DNA of 64,000 nt, from positions 1,922,001-1,986,000 of the forward strand of contig NZ_JAGJBY010000002.1 in the NCBI RefSeq assembly GCF_020010905.1. The letters are read 5' to 3'. Origin of the DNA: Streptomyces acidiscabies. GTDB taxonomy: Bacteria; Actinomycetota; Actinomycetes; Streptomycetales; Streptomycetaceae. The notes beneath the pieces are model-generated. The model did no database searches. It saw only the letters and a list, made by a program, of their open reading frames with translations, and had not been told where the DNA came from. Every line of letters begins with the position of its first letter. The first letter of the stretch is position 1. Shown here in pieces: positions 9,043 to 17,772 of the stretch. The position numbers and the translations under genes are program-made.

Positions 9043-9705
9043 GTGCCGACCACGAAAGGTCACGACGACCCCAGCACCACCGGAGACCTTCTGGACGGGG
9101 TCGCCGACTGGGGCCCCACCCTCTGCCACGTCGGCATCTTCCATCTCATCCCCGTGACGTTCGACCGGGGAATCCCTCTGGTCGCCCGCTGGATGAACGA
9201 CCCTGTCGTAGCCGCCTTCTGGGACCTGGCGGGCCCCGAGATCCGGACCACCCGGCACATCAGGGTCCAGCTCCAGGGCGGCGGGCGCAGCGTCCCCTGC
9301 CTGGGGGTGCTGAACGGTACGCCGATGAGCTACTGGGAGATCTACCGCGCGGATCTCGACCCGCTGGCCCGCTACTACCCCGCCCTGCCGCACGACACCG
9401 GTCTGCACCTCCTCATCGGGGACGCGCGGGACCGGGGGAGAGGGCTGGGCGGAGTCCTGTTGCGGACGGTCGCCGACCTCATCCTCGAAAAGCGCCCCGA
9501 CTGCCCCCGGGTCATCGCGGAACCGGACGTCCGCAACGCTCCTTCCCTCCGCATCTTCTACACCTCCGGCTTCGAGCGCATCGGCGAGGTCGACCTCCCC
9601 TCCAAGCGGGCCGTGCTCGTGACGCGCGACCGCGATTCCCTGTGCCCTCCGCCCGAGGGCCGGCTTCCTCAGTTCACGGACCCCAACCTTCCGGGCTTCT
9701 CATGA
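9043..9705 (+). CDS. IucB-type siderophore acetyltransferase (GNAT)
   Basis: 220 residues from GTG 9043, with GAAAGGAG 7 bp upstream. Matches the Acetyltransf_8/IucB group: HIRVQLQ, PMSYWEIYRADLDPLARYY, GLHLLIG, then RGLGGVLLRT as the acetyl-CoA pyrophosphate loop, RVIAEPDVRN and LPSKRAVLV. These enzymes acylate hydroxylated diamines such as N-hydroxylysine. No N-hydroxylating monooxygenase, decarboxylase or ferric-siderophore transporter is encoded in the flanks, so partners must lie elsewhere or the product is unconventional. Last gene of the putative NIS operon. Confidence 0.88.
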   Translation: MPTTKGHDDPSTTGDLLDGVADWGPTLCHVGIFHLIPVTFDRGIPLVARWMNDPVVAAFWDLAGPEIRTTRHIRVQLQGGGRSVPCLGVLNGTPMSYWEIYRADLDPLARYYPALPHDTGLHLLIGDARDRGRGLGGVLLRTVADLILEKRPDCPRVIAEPDVRNAPSLRIFYTSGFERIGEVDLPSKRAVLVTRDRDSLCPPPEGRLPQFTDPNLPGFS

Positions 9706-9913
9706 CTGCTCGAACTTGCTTCGTTACTCATAGTGACGTTCCGGATGTCGTCCGAGTTCCCTCGTCGCCCAGACTTTTTTCCGAGCCCCCTCCGAGCCCC
9801 CTTCCGGGCCTCCTCCACCCCTTCGGACCCCGGCGCCCACCCCACTCCCTCGCGCCCCCTCCCACTCCACACCCCACCCCGATCCCACCCCCACCTCCCG
9901 ATCGGCGGCACGA

Positions 9914-9936
9914 TTGTCAGTCCCGGGCCGTAGGGT
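9914..9936 (+). promoter_or_regulatory. RecA-NDp/PafBC-like promoter of dinG
   Basis: TTGTCAGTC at 9914-9922, eight bases, then TAGGGT at 9931-9936. This matches the actinobacterial DNA-damage element TTGTCRGTG-N8-TANNNT at all but one position. The start codon is 10 bp after the -10 box, so the mRNA is probably leaderless. Confidence 0.7.
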
Positions 9937-9945
9937 GGTCGCGCT

Positions 9946-11919
9946 ATGACGAAGCCCTCTCTCCCCGAACTCCTGCATGCCGCCGTCACCTCCGTCGGCG
10001 GCGCGGAGCGTCCCGGTCAGGTGACCATGGCCGAAGCCGTCGCGGAGGCGATCGACGACGGCTCCCATCTGCTGGTGCAGGCCGGCACCGGCACCGGAAA
10101 GTCGCTGGGATACCTCGTCCCCGCGCTCGCGCACGGCGAGCGGGTGGTGGTCGCGACCGCCACCCTCGCCCTCCAGCGCCAGCTCGTGGAACGCGACCTC
10201 CCGCGCACGGTTGACGCCCTGCACCCCCTGCTGCGCCGCCGCCCGGAGTTCGCGATGCTCAAGGGCAGATCGAACTACCTGTGCCTGCACCGGCTGCACG
10301 AGGGCGTGCCGCAGGACGAGGAGGAGGGCCTCTTCGACCAGTTCGAGGCGGCGGCCCCCTCCAGCAAGCTGGGCCAGGACCTGCTGCGGCTGCGCGACTG
10401 GTCGGACGAGACGGAGTCGGGCGACCGCGACGACCTCACCCCGGGCGTGTCCGACCGCGCGTGGGCGCAGGTGTCGGTCTCCTCCCGCGAGTGCCTGGGC
10501 GCCTCCAAGTGCGCGTACGGCGCGGAGTGCTTCGCCGAGACGGCCCGCGAGCGCGCCAAGCTCGCCGAGGTCGTCGTCACCAACCACGCGCTGCTCGCGA
10601 TCGACGCCATCGAGGGCGCCCCGGTCCTCCCGCAGCACGAGGTCCTGATCGTCGACGAGGCGCACGAACTGGTCTCCCGGGTCACCGGCGTCGCCACCGG
10701 CGAGCTGACCCCGGGACAGGTCAACCGCGCGGTACGGCGCGCCGCCAAACTGGTCGACGAGAAGGTCGCCGACCAGCTCCAGACCGCGGCCGAGGGCTTC
10801 GAGCGGCTGATGGAACTGGCCCTGCCCGGACGCCTCGAAGAGCTGCCGGAGGACCTCGGCTACGCGCTGACGGCCCTGCGCGACGCGGGCCGTACGGTGA
10901 TCTCCGCGCTCGGCACGACCCGCGACAAGTCCGTCCAGGACGAGGACGCGGTCCGCAAGCAGGCGCTGGCGTCGGTGGAGACCGTCCACGACGTGGCGGA
11001 GCGCATCGTGCAGGGCTCCGAGTACGACGTCGTCTGGTACGAGCGCCACGACCGCTTCGGGGCGTCCCTGCGCGTCGCGCCGATGTCCGTGTCGGGCCTG
11101 CTGCGGGAGAAGCTCTTCGCGGACCGCTCGGTCGTCCTGGCGTCGGCCACGCTGAAGCTGGGCGGCGACTTCAACGGCGTCGGCGCGTCCCTCGGGCTCG
11201 CCCCGGAGGGCGTCGAGGGCGAGGACCTGCCGCAGTGGAAGGGCCTCGACGTCGGCTCGCCCTTCGACTACCCCCGCCAGGGCATCCTGTACGTCGCCAA
11301 GCACCTCTCGCGCCCCGCGCGCGACGGCGACCGCGCGGACATGCTGGACGAGCTGGCCGACCTCGTCCAGGCGGCCGGCGGCCGTACGCTCGGCCTGTTC
11401 TCGTCGATGCGGGGCGCCCAGCTCGCCGCCGAGGAACTGCGCGTGCGCATGCCGGAGTTCCCGATCCTCCTCCAGGGCGAGGAGACGCTCGGCGAGCTGA
11501 TCAAGAACTTCGCGGCGGACCCGAGGACGTGCCTGTTCGGCACGCTCTCGCTCTGGCAGGGCGTCGACGTGCCCGGGCCCAGCTGCCAGCTCGTCGTCAT
11601 GGACAAGATCCCGTTCCCGCGCCCCGACGACCCGCTGATGAGCGCCCGGCAGAAGAAGGTCGAGGAGGCCGGGGGCAACGGCTTCATGTCCGTCGCCGCC
11701 ACCCACGCGGCCCTCCTGATGGCCCAGGGAGCCGGCCGCCTCGTCCGCGCGACGGGGGACCGGGGTGTCGTGGCCGTCCTGGACCAACGCCTCGCCACCG
11801 CGCGCTACGGCAGCTATCTGAAGTCCTCCATGCCCGACTTCTGGTACACGACGGACCGCAACCAGGTCCGCAAGTCCCTTGCGGCGATCGACGCGGCGGC
11901 GAAGCAGGCGGAGGCGTGA
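9946..11919 (+). CDS. dinG: DinG/XPD-like ATP-dependent DNA helicase
   Basis: 657 residues. Walker A GTGTGKS with Lys52, DEAH box at 237-240, and four cysteines (Cys113, 183, 189, 195) spaced as in the Fe-S domain of XPD/DinG helicases. The C-terminal motor half includes SLWQGVDVPG and QGAGRLVR (motif VI). It should unwind 5'-3' and clear D-loops, R-loops or forked DNA. There is no Shine-Dalgarno site before ATG 9946, in line with the leaderless promoter. Convergent with lexA across a shared hairpin. The pairing with lexA and the damage-type promoter place it in the DNA-damage response. Confidence 0.93.
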   Translation: MTKPSLPELLHAAVTSVGGAERPGQVTMAEAVAEAIDDGSHLLVQAGTGTGKSLGYLVPALAHGERVVVATATLALQRQLVERDLPRTVDALHPLLRRRPEFAMLKGRSNYLCLHRLHEGVPQDEEEGLFDQFEAAAPSSKLGQDLLRLRDWSDETESGDRDDLTPGVSDRAWAQVSVSSRECLGASKCAYGAECFAETARERAKLAEVVVTNHALLAIDAIEGAPVLPQHEVLIVDEAHELVSRVTGVATGELTPGQVNRAVRRAAKLVDEKVADQLQTAAEGFERLMELALPGRLEELPEDLGYALTALRDAGRTVISALGTTRDKSVQDEDAVRKQALASVETVHDVAERIVQGSEYDVVWYERHDRFGASLRVAPMSVSGLLREKLFADRSVVLASATLKLGGDFNGVGASLGLAPEGVEGEDLPQWKGLDVGSPFDYPRQGILYVAKHLSRPARDGDRADMLDELADLVQAAGGRTLGLFSSMRGAQLAAEELRVRMPEFPILLQGEETLGELIKNFAADPRTCLFGTLSLWQGVDVPGPSCQLVVMDKIPFPRPDDPLMSARQKKVEEAGGNGFMSVAATHAALLMAQGAGRLVRATGDRGVVAVLDQRLATARYGSYLKSSMPDFWYTTDRNQVRKSLAAIDAAAKQAEA

Positions 11920-11994
11920 GGGCGTGAAAGAGGGGGCGAGCCGCGACTCGCCCCCCATCGAGGGCACGTCAAGGCCCCGTAAGAAGACAACACA

Positions 11995-12028
11995 GGGCCC
12001 CGGAACCGGCGCAGGGATCCCGGGGCCC
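11995..12028. terminator. Terminator between dinG and lexA
   Basis: GGGCCCCGG at 11995-12003 pairs perfectly with 12020-12028. It lies between the convergent stops and can serve both strands. Confidence 0.75.
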
Positions 12029-12075
12029 AGTCAACAGGGCGGAGGCGCAGCAGGAAGGCCCGCCCGCGCACCGCC

Positions 12076-12855
12076 TCAGATGCGGCGCAGTACGGCCACC
12101 ACCTTGCCGAGGATCGTCGCGTCGTCACCGGGGATCGGCTCGTACGCGGCGTTGTGCGGAAGCAGCCACACATGGCCGTCCTCGCGCTTGAAGCGCTTGA
12201 CCGTCGCCTCCCCGTCGAGCATCGCGGCGACGATGTCGCCGTTCTCGGCGACGGGCTGGCGGCGGACGGTCACCCAGTCGCCGTCACAGATCGCGGCCTC
12301 GATCATCGAGTCGCCGACGACCTTCAGCACGAACAGCTCACCGTCGCCCACGAGCTGACGGGGCAGCGGGAAGACGTCCTCGACGGACTCCTCCGCGAGG
12401 ATCGGGCCACCGGCGGCGATCCGGCCGACCAGCGGGACGTACGACGCGGCGGGCTTGCCCGCGGTGTCCGTCGGCTGCGCGGAGACCGACTGGTCGGAGC
12501 CGCGCACCTCGTACGCGCGCGGGCGGTGCGGGTCACGGCGCAGGAAGCCCTTGCGCTCCAGGGCCATCAGCTGGTGCGCCACCGAGGACGTGCTGGACAG
12601 GCCGACGGCCTGGCCGATCTCCCGCATGGACGGTGGGTAGCCCCGCCGCTGCACGGAATCCCTGATGACCTCGATCACCCGGCGCTGCCGGTCGGTCAGG
12701 CCCGAGCTGTCCGCCCGGATGCCTGGAGGTCGGCCCGGCAGGGAGCGCTTGTGCCCCTCGGGGTTTGTGGCTTCGTTCATCGCGTGCACCGGGTCGAGTC
12801 GGCCCTGGGAGCGCTCCTGGGCGGTGATGGTGGCACTGTCTGCGGTGGTGGTCAC
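12076..12855 (-). CDS. lexA: SOS repressor LexA
   Basis: 259 residues from GTG 12855, chosen because AGAGGGG precedes it and because the upstream open frame (to 13035) runs through the promoter. Winged-helix DNA-binding domain at about 52-118 (GYPPSMREIGQAVGLSS). Self-cleavage site Ala148-Gly149 in GRIAAGG, with catalytic Ser183 (GDSM) and Lys220 (ATVK). RecA-ssDNA stimulates autocleavage and derepression. The N-terminal extension before the HTH (about 50 residues) is usual for Streptomyces. An SOS box overlaps its own promoter, so it autorepresses. Confidence 0.97.
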   Translation of the reverse strand: MTTTADSATITAQERSQGRLDPVHAMNEATNPEGHKRSLPGRPPGIRADSSGLTDRQRRVIEVIRDSVQRRGYPPSMREIGQAVGLSSTSSVAHQLMALERKGFLRRDPHRPRAYEVRGSDQSVSAQPTDTAGKPAASYVPLVGRIAAGGPILAEESVEDVFPLPRQLVGDGELFVLKVVGDSMIEAAICDGDWVTVRRQPVAENGDIVAAMLDGEATVKRFKREDGHVWLLPHNAAYEPIPGDDATILGKVVAVLRRI

Positions 12856-12888
12856 GGCGGCCCCTCTCGATGGTCTCCCTGCTTGACA

Positions 12889-12929
12889 ACGGTAGTTGCT
12901 TTCGAAAGGTTGCGCCAAACACACGTTCG
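12889..12929 (-). promoter_or_regulatory. lexA promoter with SOS box
   Basis: On the minus strand, TTGGCG (12918-12913) and TACCGT (12894-12889) are 18 bp apart. The LexA site occupies 12916-12929: CAAAC-ACAC-GTTCG on the plus strand, one mismatch from the actinobacterial consensus CGAAC-N4-GTTCG. It overlaps the -35 box, the classic arrangement for autorepression. Confidence 0.8.
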
Positions 12930-13244
12930 AGTGAAAAACCCCGAAGAGTTGGACTTGATCATGTGTCCAGGTGTATGGCTCACGCCGTGTCCGGCGCGCG
13001 GAATGGGCTGACGTCGTACCCTTCGCCGCTGTCACCGGTGGCCTTGTGGGCCGTCGTCCCAGTCTGCCAGCCGTCGCCCTGTCCGGCGGGGATCAAGGCC
13101 CGAGTCCCACCTCTCCTCCCTCCCGCGCTCACGCAATCTCCCCATGTGCCCAGGTGGCGTCCCGCGCGCGTGTATGCGCGGGGTCGTCCTCGGGCGCCCT
13201 GCCGGCGCGACACGCGGGAATGGCCTGGGTTTATTCGTCAATCC

Positions 13245-13291
13245 CCCACATCTAGTGGTTGGATTGGCGACGTGGCCCAGAAGTTGTGGTG
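13245..13291 (+). promoter_or_regulatory. Two NrdR boxes upstream of nrdR-nrdJ
   Basis: Box 1 CCCACATCTAGTGGTT (13245-13260) contains the inverted repeat CCAC/GTGG; box 2 CCCAGAAGTTGTGGTG (13276-13291) is a weaker copy. They start exactly 31 bp apart, three helical turns, as in known NrdR operators. NrdR should repress the operon when dATP is high. Confidence 0.85.
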
Positions 13292-13397
13292 CCCCGTGTG
13301 TTCGCACCCCCCGGGATCGCCTATGCTGGGGGCTGCTTCGTGAGGCCCCAGGGGCCCGTGAGGCCATCGAGTCTGCTGTGAGGAGGGTTGGGAATCC

Positions 13398-13946
13398 ATG
13401 CACTGCCCCTTCTGCAGGCACCCCGACAGTCGTGTGGTCGACAGCCGTACGACCGACGACGGCACGTCGATCCGCAGGCGCCGTCAGTGTCCTGACTGCT
13501 CCCGTCGTTTCACGACGGTGGAGACCTGCTCGCTGATGGTGATCAAGCGCTCCGGAGTCACCGAACCCTTCAGCCGTACCAAGGTCATCAACGGCGTGCG
13601 CAAGGCGTGCCAGGGACGGCCTGTCACCGAGGACGCCCTCGCCCAGCTCGGCCAGCGGGTCGAGGAGGCCGTACGGGCCACCGGAAGCGCCGAGCTGACG
13701 ACCCACGACGTGGGGCTGGCCATACTCGGCCCGTTGCAGGAACTCGACCTCGTCGCCTATCTGCGGTTCGCCTCGGTCTACCGGGCGTTCGACTCGCTGG
13801 AGGACTTCGAGGCCGCGATCGTGGAACTCAGGAACCAGACGGGACCCCCGGCCGCGGACGACGACGTCCGCGAGGGCGCGGTCCCGGAGGGCATCGGTGG
13901 GGCCGGGGCCGTTCAGGTGCCCGGGCCCGCCGCTACCGCCGACTGA
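13398..13946 (+). CDS. nrdR: Transcriptional repressor NrdR
   Basis: 182 residues; GGAGG lies upstream of ATG 13398. N-terminal zinc ribbon with Cys3, Cys6, Cys31 and Cys34, followed by an ATP-cone domain (about 46-135). The ATP cone senses ATP/dATP and controls binding to NrdR boxes in front of ribonucleotide reductase genes. The C-terminal about 35 residues are Pro/Ala-rich and variable. It is followed by nrdJ 168 bp downstream with no strong terminator between, so co-transcription is likely and the protein autoregulates. Confidence 0.97.
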   Translation: MHCPFCRHPDSRVVDSRTTDDGTSIRRRRQCPDCSRRFTTVETCSLMVIKRSGVTEPFSRTKVINGVRKACQGRPVTEDALAQLGQRVEEAVRATGSAELTTHDVGLAILGPLQELDLVAYLRFASVYRAFDSLEDFEAAIVELRNQTGPPAADDDVREGAVPEGIGGAGAVQVPGPAATAD

Positions 13947-14008
13947 CCCGGCGGCCGGCACCGGGCGGAGACGCCGGGGTCGGCCGGGTATCGGCGATGA
14001 AGAGACCT

Positions 14009-14042
14009 GTTGCGGGCGGAAGAGCGTTTGGGTGCCCGCAAC
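14009..14042 (+). other. Stem-loop in nrdR-nrdJ spacer
   Basis: GTTGCGGGC at 14009-14017 pairs exactly with GCCCGCAAC at 14034-14042, 73 bp before the nrdJ start. It may be an attenuator or an RNA-processing hairpin. No cobalamin-riboswitch core is visible in this spacer. Confidence 0.6.
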
Positions 14043-14114
14043 TTCAGAAATCACACTGTGTCACGGGAACAACGTGGCATTTCTGGGCGTTTTTGCCTGT
14101 ACCAGGGAGGCGGC

Positions 14115-17006
14115 ATGACAGAGACGGCGAGCGGTCCGGCGCGAGGTTCCCGAGCCAAGGGAGCCAAGGCCAGCAAGGGCCTGCGCATCGAGCGCATCCA
14201 CACCACCCCCGGCGTGCATCCGTACGACGAGGTGGTCTGGGAGCGCCGTGACGTCGTCATGACCAACTGGCGCGACGGCTCGGTCAACTTCGAGCAGCGT
14301 GGCGTCGAGTTCCCCGACTTCTGGTCGGTGAACGCGGTCAACATCGTCACCAGCAAGTACTTCCGCGGAGCGGTCGGCACCCCCCAGCGTGAGGTCAGCC
14401 TCAAGCAGCTGATCGACCGCATCGTGAAGACGTACACGAAGGCCGGTGAGGAGTACAAGTACTTCGCCTCGCCCGCGGACGCGGAGATCTTCGAGCACGA
14501 ACTGGCGTACGCCCTCCTGCACCAGATCTTCAGCTTCAACAGCCCCGTCTGGTTCAACGTCGGCACCCCGCAGCCCCAGCAGGTGTCCGCCTGCTTCATC
14601 CTGGCCGTCGACGACTCCATGGAGTCGATCCTCGACTGGTACAAGGAAGAGGGCATGATCTTCAAGGGCGGCTCCGGCGCCGGCCTGAACCTCTCCCGCA
14701 TCCGCTCCTCCAAGGAACTCCTCTCCTCCGGCGGCAACGCCTCGGGCCCGGTCTCCTTCATGCGCGGCGCCGACGCCTCGGCCGGCACCATCAAGTCCGG
14801 TGGCGCCACCCGCCGCGCGGCCAAGATGGTCGTCCTGGACGTCGACCACCCGGACGTCGAGGACTTCATCGCCACGAAGGTGAAGGAGGAGGAGAAGATC
14901 CGCGCCCTGCGCGACGCGGGCTTCGACATGGACCTCGGCGGCGACGACATCACGTCGGTCCAGTACCAGAACGCCAACAACTCGGTCCGCGTGAACGACG
15001 AGTTCATGACCGCCGTCGAGAACGGCACCGAGTTCGGCCTGCGCGCCCGCCTGGGCGGCGAGATCATCGAGACGGTCGACGCCAAGGCACTCTTCCGCAA
15101 GCTCGCCGAGGCCGCCTGGGCCTGCGCCGACCCGGGCATCCAGTACGACGGTGTGATCAACAACTGGCACACCTGCCCCGAGTCCGGCCGGATCACCGCG
15201 TCGAACCCGTGCAGCGAGTACATGCACCTGGACAACACGTCCTGCAACCTCGCCTCGCTGAACCTGATGAAGTTCCTCAAGGACGACGGCAAGGGCGAGC
15301 AGTCCTTCGAGGCCGAGCGCTTCCAGAAGGTCGTCGAACTCGTCATCACCGCGATGGACATCTCCATCTGCTTCGCCGACTTCCCCACCCAGAAGATCGG
15401 CGAGAACACCCGCGCCTTCCGCCAGCTCGGCATCGGCTACGCCAACCTCGGCGCCCTCCTGATGGCGACCGGCCACGCGTACGACTCCGACGGCGGCCGT
15501 ACCCTCGCCGGCTCCATCACCTCCCTGATGACCGGTACGGCCTACCGTCGCTCCGCCGAACTCGCCGCGATCGTCGGCCCGTACGACGGCTACGCGCGCA
15601 ACGCCGACGCCCACAACCGCGTCATGAAGCAGCACGCCGACGCGAACGGCGCCGCCGTCACCATGGACGACCTCGACACCCCGGTCTGGGCCGCGGCCAC
15701 CGAGGCCTGGCAGGACGTCCTGCGCCTCGGCAAGCAGAACGGTTTCCGTAACGCCCAGGCGTCGGTCCTCGCCCCGACCGGCACCATCGGCCTCGCGATG
15801 TCCTGCGACACCACCGGCGTCGAACCCGACCTCGCCCTGGTCAAGTTCAAGAAGCTGGTCGGCGGCGGCTCGATGCAGATCGTCAACGGCACCGTCCCGC
15901 AGGCCCTGCGCCGCCTGGGCTACCAGGAGGAGCAGATCGAGGCGATCGTCGCCCACATCGCCGAGCACGGCAACGTGATCGACGCCCCCAGCCTCAAGAC
16001 CGAGCACTACGAGGTCTTCGACTGCGCCATGGGCGAGCGCGCCATCTCCCCGATGGGCCACGTCCGGATGATGGCCGCGATCCAGCCCTGGATCTCCGGC
16101 GCCATCTCCAAGACGGTCAACATGCCGGAGACGGCGACCGTCGAGGAGGTCGAGGAGATCTACTTCGAGGCCTGGAAGCTCGGCGTCAAGGCGCTCGCGA
16201 TCTACCGCGACAACTGCAAGGTCGGCCAGCCCCTCTCCGCGAAGACCAAGGACTCCAAGGAGAAGACCGAGGTCACCGAGAAGGCCGAGGCGACGATCCG
16301 CGAGGCCGTCGAGAAGGTCATCGAGTACCGCCCGGTCCGCAAGCGCCTCCCCAAGGGCCGTCCCGGCATCACCACGTCCTTCACGGTCGGCGGCGCCGAG
16401 GGCTACATGACGGCCAACTCCTACCCGGACGACGGCCTCGGAGAGGTCTTCCTGAAGATGTCCAAGCAGGGCTCCACCCTCGCGGGCATGATGGACGCCT
16501 TCTCCATCGCGGTCTCCGTGGGCCTGCAGTACGGCGTCCCGCTGGAGACGTACGTCTCGAAGTTCACCAACATGCGCTTCGAGCCGGCCGGCATGACCGA
16601 CGACCCGGACGTGCGGATGGCCCAGTCGATCGTCGACTACATCTTCCGCCGCCTGGCGCTGGACTTCCTGCCCTTCGAGACCCGCTCCGCGCTCGGCATC
16701 CACTCCGCCGAGGAGCGCCAGCGCCACCTGGAGACCGGCTCGTACGAACCGGCCGAGGACGAGGTCGACGTCGAGGGCCTGGCCCAGTCCGCGCCGCTCC
16801 AGACGGCCTCTGCGGCCGTCGCCACCCAGGCCGCCCCGGTCGCCGTGCCCGCCCCCAAGCAGGCCCACACCAGCGCCGAACTGGTCGAGATGCAGCTCGG
16901 CATCCATGCCGACGCCCCGCTCTGCTTCTCCTGCGGTACGAAGATGCAGCGCGCCGGCTCCTGCTACATCTGCGAGGGCTGCGGCTCGACCAGCGGATGC
17001 AGCTGA
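14115..17006 (+). CDS. nrdJ: Class II (adenosylcobalamin-dependent) ribonucleotide reductase
   Basis: 963 residues from ATG 14115 (GGGAGG upstream); the in-frame start at 14010 lies in the spacer hairpin and is rejected. Reduces ribonucleotides to deoxyribonucleotides with a B12-derived thiyl radical, so it works with or without oxygen. NPCSEY (Cys366) and TSCNLAS (Cys377) belong to the active-site barrel. The C-terminus carries paired cysteines, CFSCGTKMQ and CYICEGCGS, the redox-relay/zinc tail. An Ala/Val/Pro linker precedes that tail. Part of the NrdR-controlled operon. Confidence 0.97.
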   Translation: MTETASGPARGSRAKGAKASKGLRIERIHTTPGVHPYDEVVWERRDVVMTNWRDGSVNFEQRGVEFPDFWSVNAVNIVTSKYFRGAVGTPQREVSLKQLIDRIVKTYTKAGEEYKYFASPADAEIFEHELAYALLHQIFSFNSPVWFNVGTPQPQQVSACFILAVDDSMESILDWYKEEGMIFKGGSGAGLNLSRIRSSKELLSSGGNASGPVSFMRGADASAGTIKSGGATRRAAKMVVLDVDHPDVEDFIATKVKEEEKIRALRDAGFDMDLGGDDITSVQYQNANNSVRVNDEFMTAVENGTEFGLRARLGGEIIETVDAKALFRKLAEAAWACADPGIQYDGVINNWHTCPESGRITASNPCSEYMHLDNTSCNLASLNLMKFLKDDGKGEQSFEAERFQKVVELVITAMDISICFADFPTQKIGENTRAFRQLGIGYANLGALLMATGHAYDSDGGRTLAGSITSLMTGTAYRRSAELAAIVGPYDGYARNADAHNRVMKQHADANGAAVTMDDLDTPVWAAATEAWQDVLRLGKQNGFRNAQASVLAPTGTIGLAMSCDTTGVEPDLALVKFKKLVGGGSMQIVNGTVPQALRRLGYQEEQIEAIVAHIAEHGNVIDAPSLKTEHYEVFDCAMGERAISPMGHVRMMAAIQPWISGAISKTVNMPETATVEEVEEIYFEAWKLGVKALAIYRDNCKVGQPLSAKTKDSKEKTEVTEKAEATIREAVEKVIEYRPVRKRLPKGRPGITTSFTVGGAEGYMTANSYPDDGLGEVFLKMSKQGSTLAGMMDAFSIAVSVGLQYGVPLETYVSKFTNMRFEPAGMTDDPDVRMAQSIVDYIFRRLALDFLPFETRSALGIHSAEERQRHLETGSYEPAEDEVDVEGLAQSAPLQTASAAVATQAAPVAVPAPKQAHTSAELVEMQLGIHADAPLCFSCGTKMQRAGSCYICEGCGSTSGCS

Positions 17007-17039
17007 CCTGTGAACGCGGGCACTGACGGATAGGTGCCA

Positions 17040-17079
17040 GAGGTAAGGGGCGTCGGCCATGGCCGACGCCCCTTACCTC
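17040..17079. terminator. Bidirectional terminator, 20-bp perfect palindrome
   Basis: The 40 bases are a perfect inverted repeat centred on GCCATGGC. It sits between the convergent nrdJ and terD-like genes. Confidence 0.9.
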
Positions 17080-17098
17080 GTCGTACGGGTGTGCCTCG

Positions 17099-17632
17099 TC
17101 AGGACGGGCGGACCGCCCCCATGACGCGGGTGAAATCGGCCGGGTCGTCCTCGAAGCCGTGGACGCCGTCGTGGAACTCCCAGCCGTCCTTCGGGTCGCG
17201 GACGAACGCGGCGACGGTGGCGGCCGTGGAGCCGAGGATGCCGCCGAAGTCGCCCTCCGCCAGGACGGTGTAGCCCTCGCGGATACGGAACTGCGGGTTG
17301 GCGACGCTGACGAACGTCCGGTGGTCGGGGCGCTGCTGGATCACGACGCCGACCACGACACGGCCGTAGCGCGCGTCCAGCCGGTCGAGTTCGAGCGTCA
17401 TCACCTCGTCCCAGCCGAAGCCCTTGCCGTCCTTGCTGTCGCGGTTGAGGTAGATCGTGCCGTCGGGCGACCGGCTGTCGAAGTGCACGACGAAACCGGG
17501 AGCGCCCTGCGGATCGCTCTGGAGGTACGTCCCGGCGACGATGTCCAGATCGGTCGCGGGCTGCCCCGCCGGACTGGGATCCCACTTGACCGAGATCTCC
17601 ACCTTGCGGATCCCCTTGATGAGGCCGTTCAT
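17099..17632 (-). CDS. TerD-family protein
   Basis: 177 residues from ATG 17632 with GGGGAAG upstream. The sequence shows the TerD/TerZ beta-sandwich signature: WDPSPAGQPATDLDIVA near the N-terminus, then DGTIYLNRDSKDGKG and the GWDEVMTLELDRL segment; the acidic residues match the calcium sites of the family. TerD proteins are cytoplasmic and linked to tellurite and stress responses, and in Streptomyces to development, with no settled biochemistry. Single gene, ended by the palindrome at 17040-17079. Confidence 0.88.
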   Translation of the reverse strand: MNGLIKGIRKVEISVKWDPSPAGQPATDLDIVAGTYLQSDPQGAPGFVVHFDSRSPDGTIYLNRDSKDGKGFGWDEVMTLELDRLDARYGRVVVGVVIQQRPDHRTFVSVANPQFRIREGYTVLAEGDFGGILGSTAATVAAFVRDPKDGWEFHDGVHGFEDDPADFTRVMGAVRPS

Positions 17633-17772
17633 CAGGCTTCCCCTTCTCCCCAGCGCTTCATGGCCCGAACTGCCCGGTCATCAGGGCCGGTTGTCCATCC
17701 TGCCACGTGCATGTGCGCGAGCGCCCGGCCGAGGGTGACCGGCGCCACGCCCCGGGGCCTTACCATGGCGCG

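Larger units (their letters stand above)
12856..13397. other. Divergent intergenic region lexA / nrdR
   Basis: 542 bp without a supported gene. The left part holds the lexA promoter and SOS box, the right part the NrdR boxes and nrdR promoter. A candidate -10 for nrdR is TATGCT at 13322-13327. The middle (about 12970-13200) is GC-rich, and I see no clear element in it. Confidence 0.6.

Noticed and set aside
12856..13035. 319-residue version of LexA
   Set aside because: Includes the SOS box and promoter; GTG 12855 has a good ribosome site and gives the usual size.
13947..14114. Cobalamin riboswitch before nrdJ
   Set aside because: The spacer is too short and has no B12-box; only a simple stem-loop is seen.
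14010..14114. Upstream in-frame ATG as nrdJ start
   Set aside because: No ribosome site, lies within the hairpin; ATG 14115 has GGGAGG.
14061..17060. 999-residue open frame antisense to nrdJ
   Set aside because: Shadow of strong GC3 bias; the sense strand encodes an unmistakable NrdJ and the antisense product is low-complexity.
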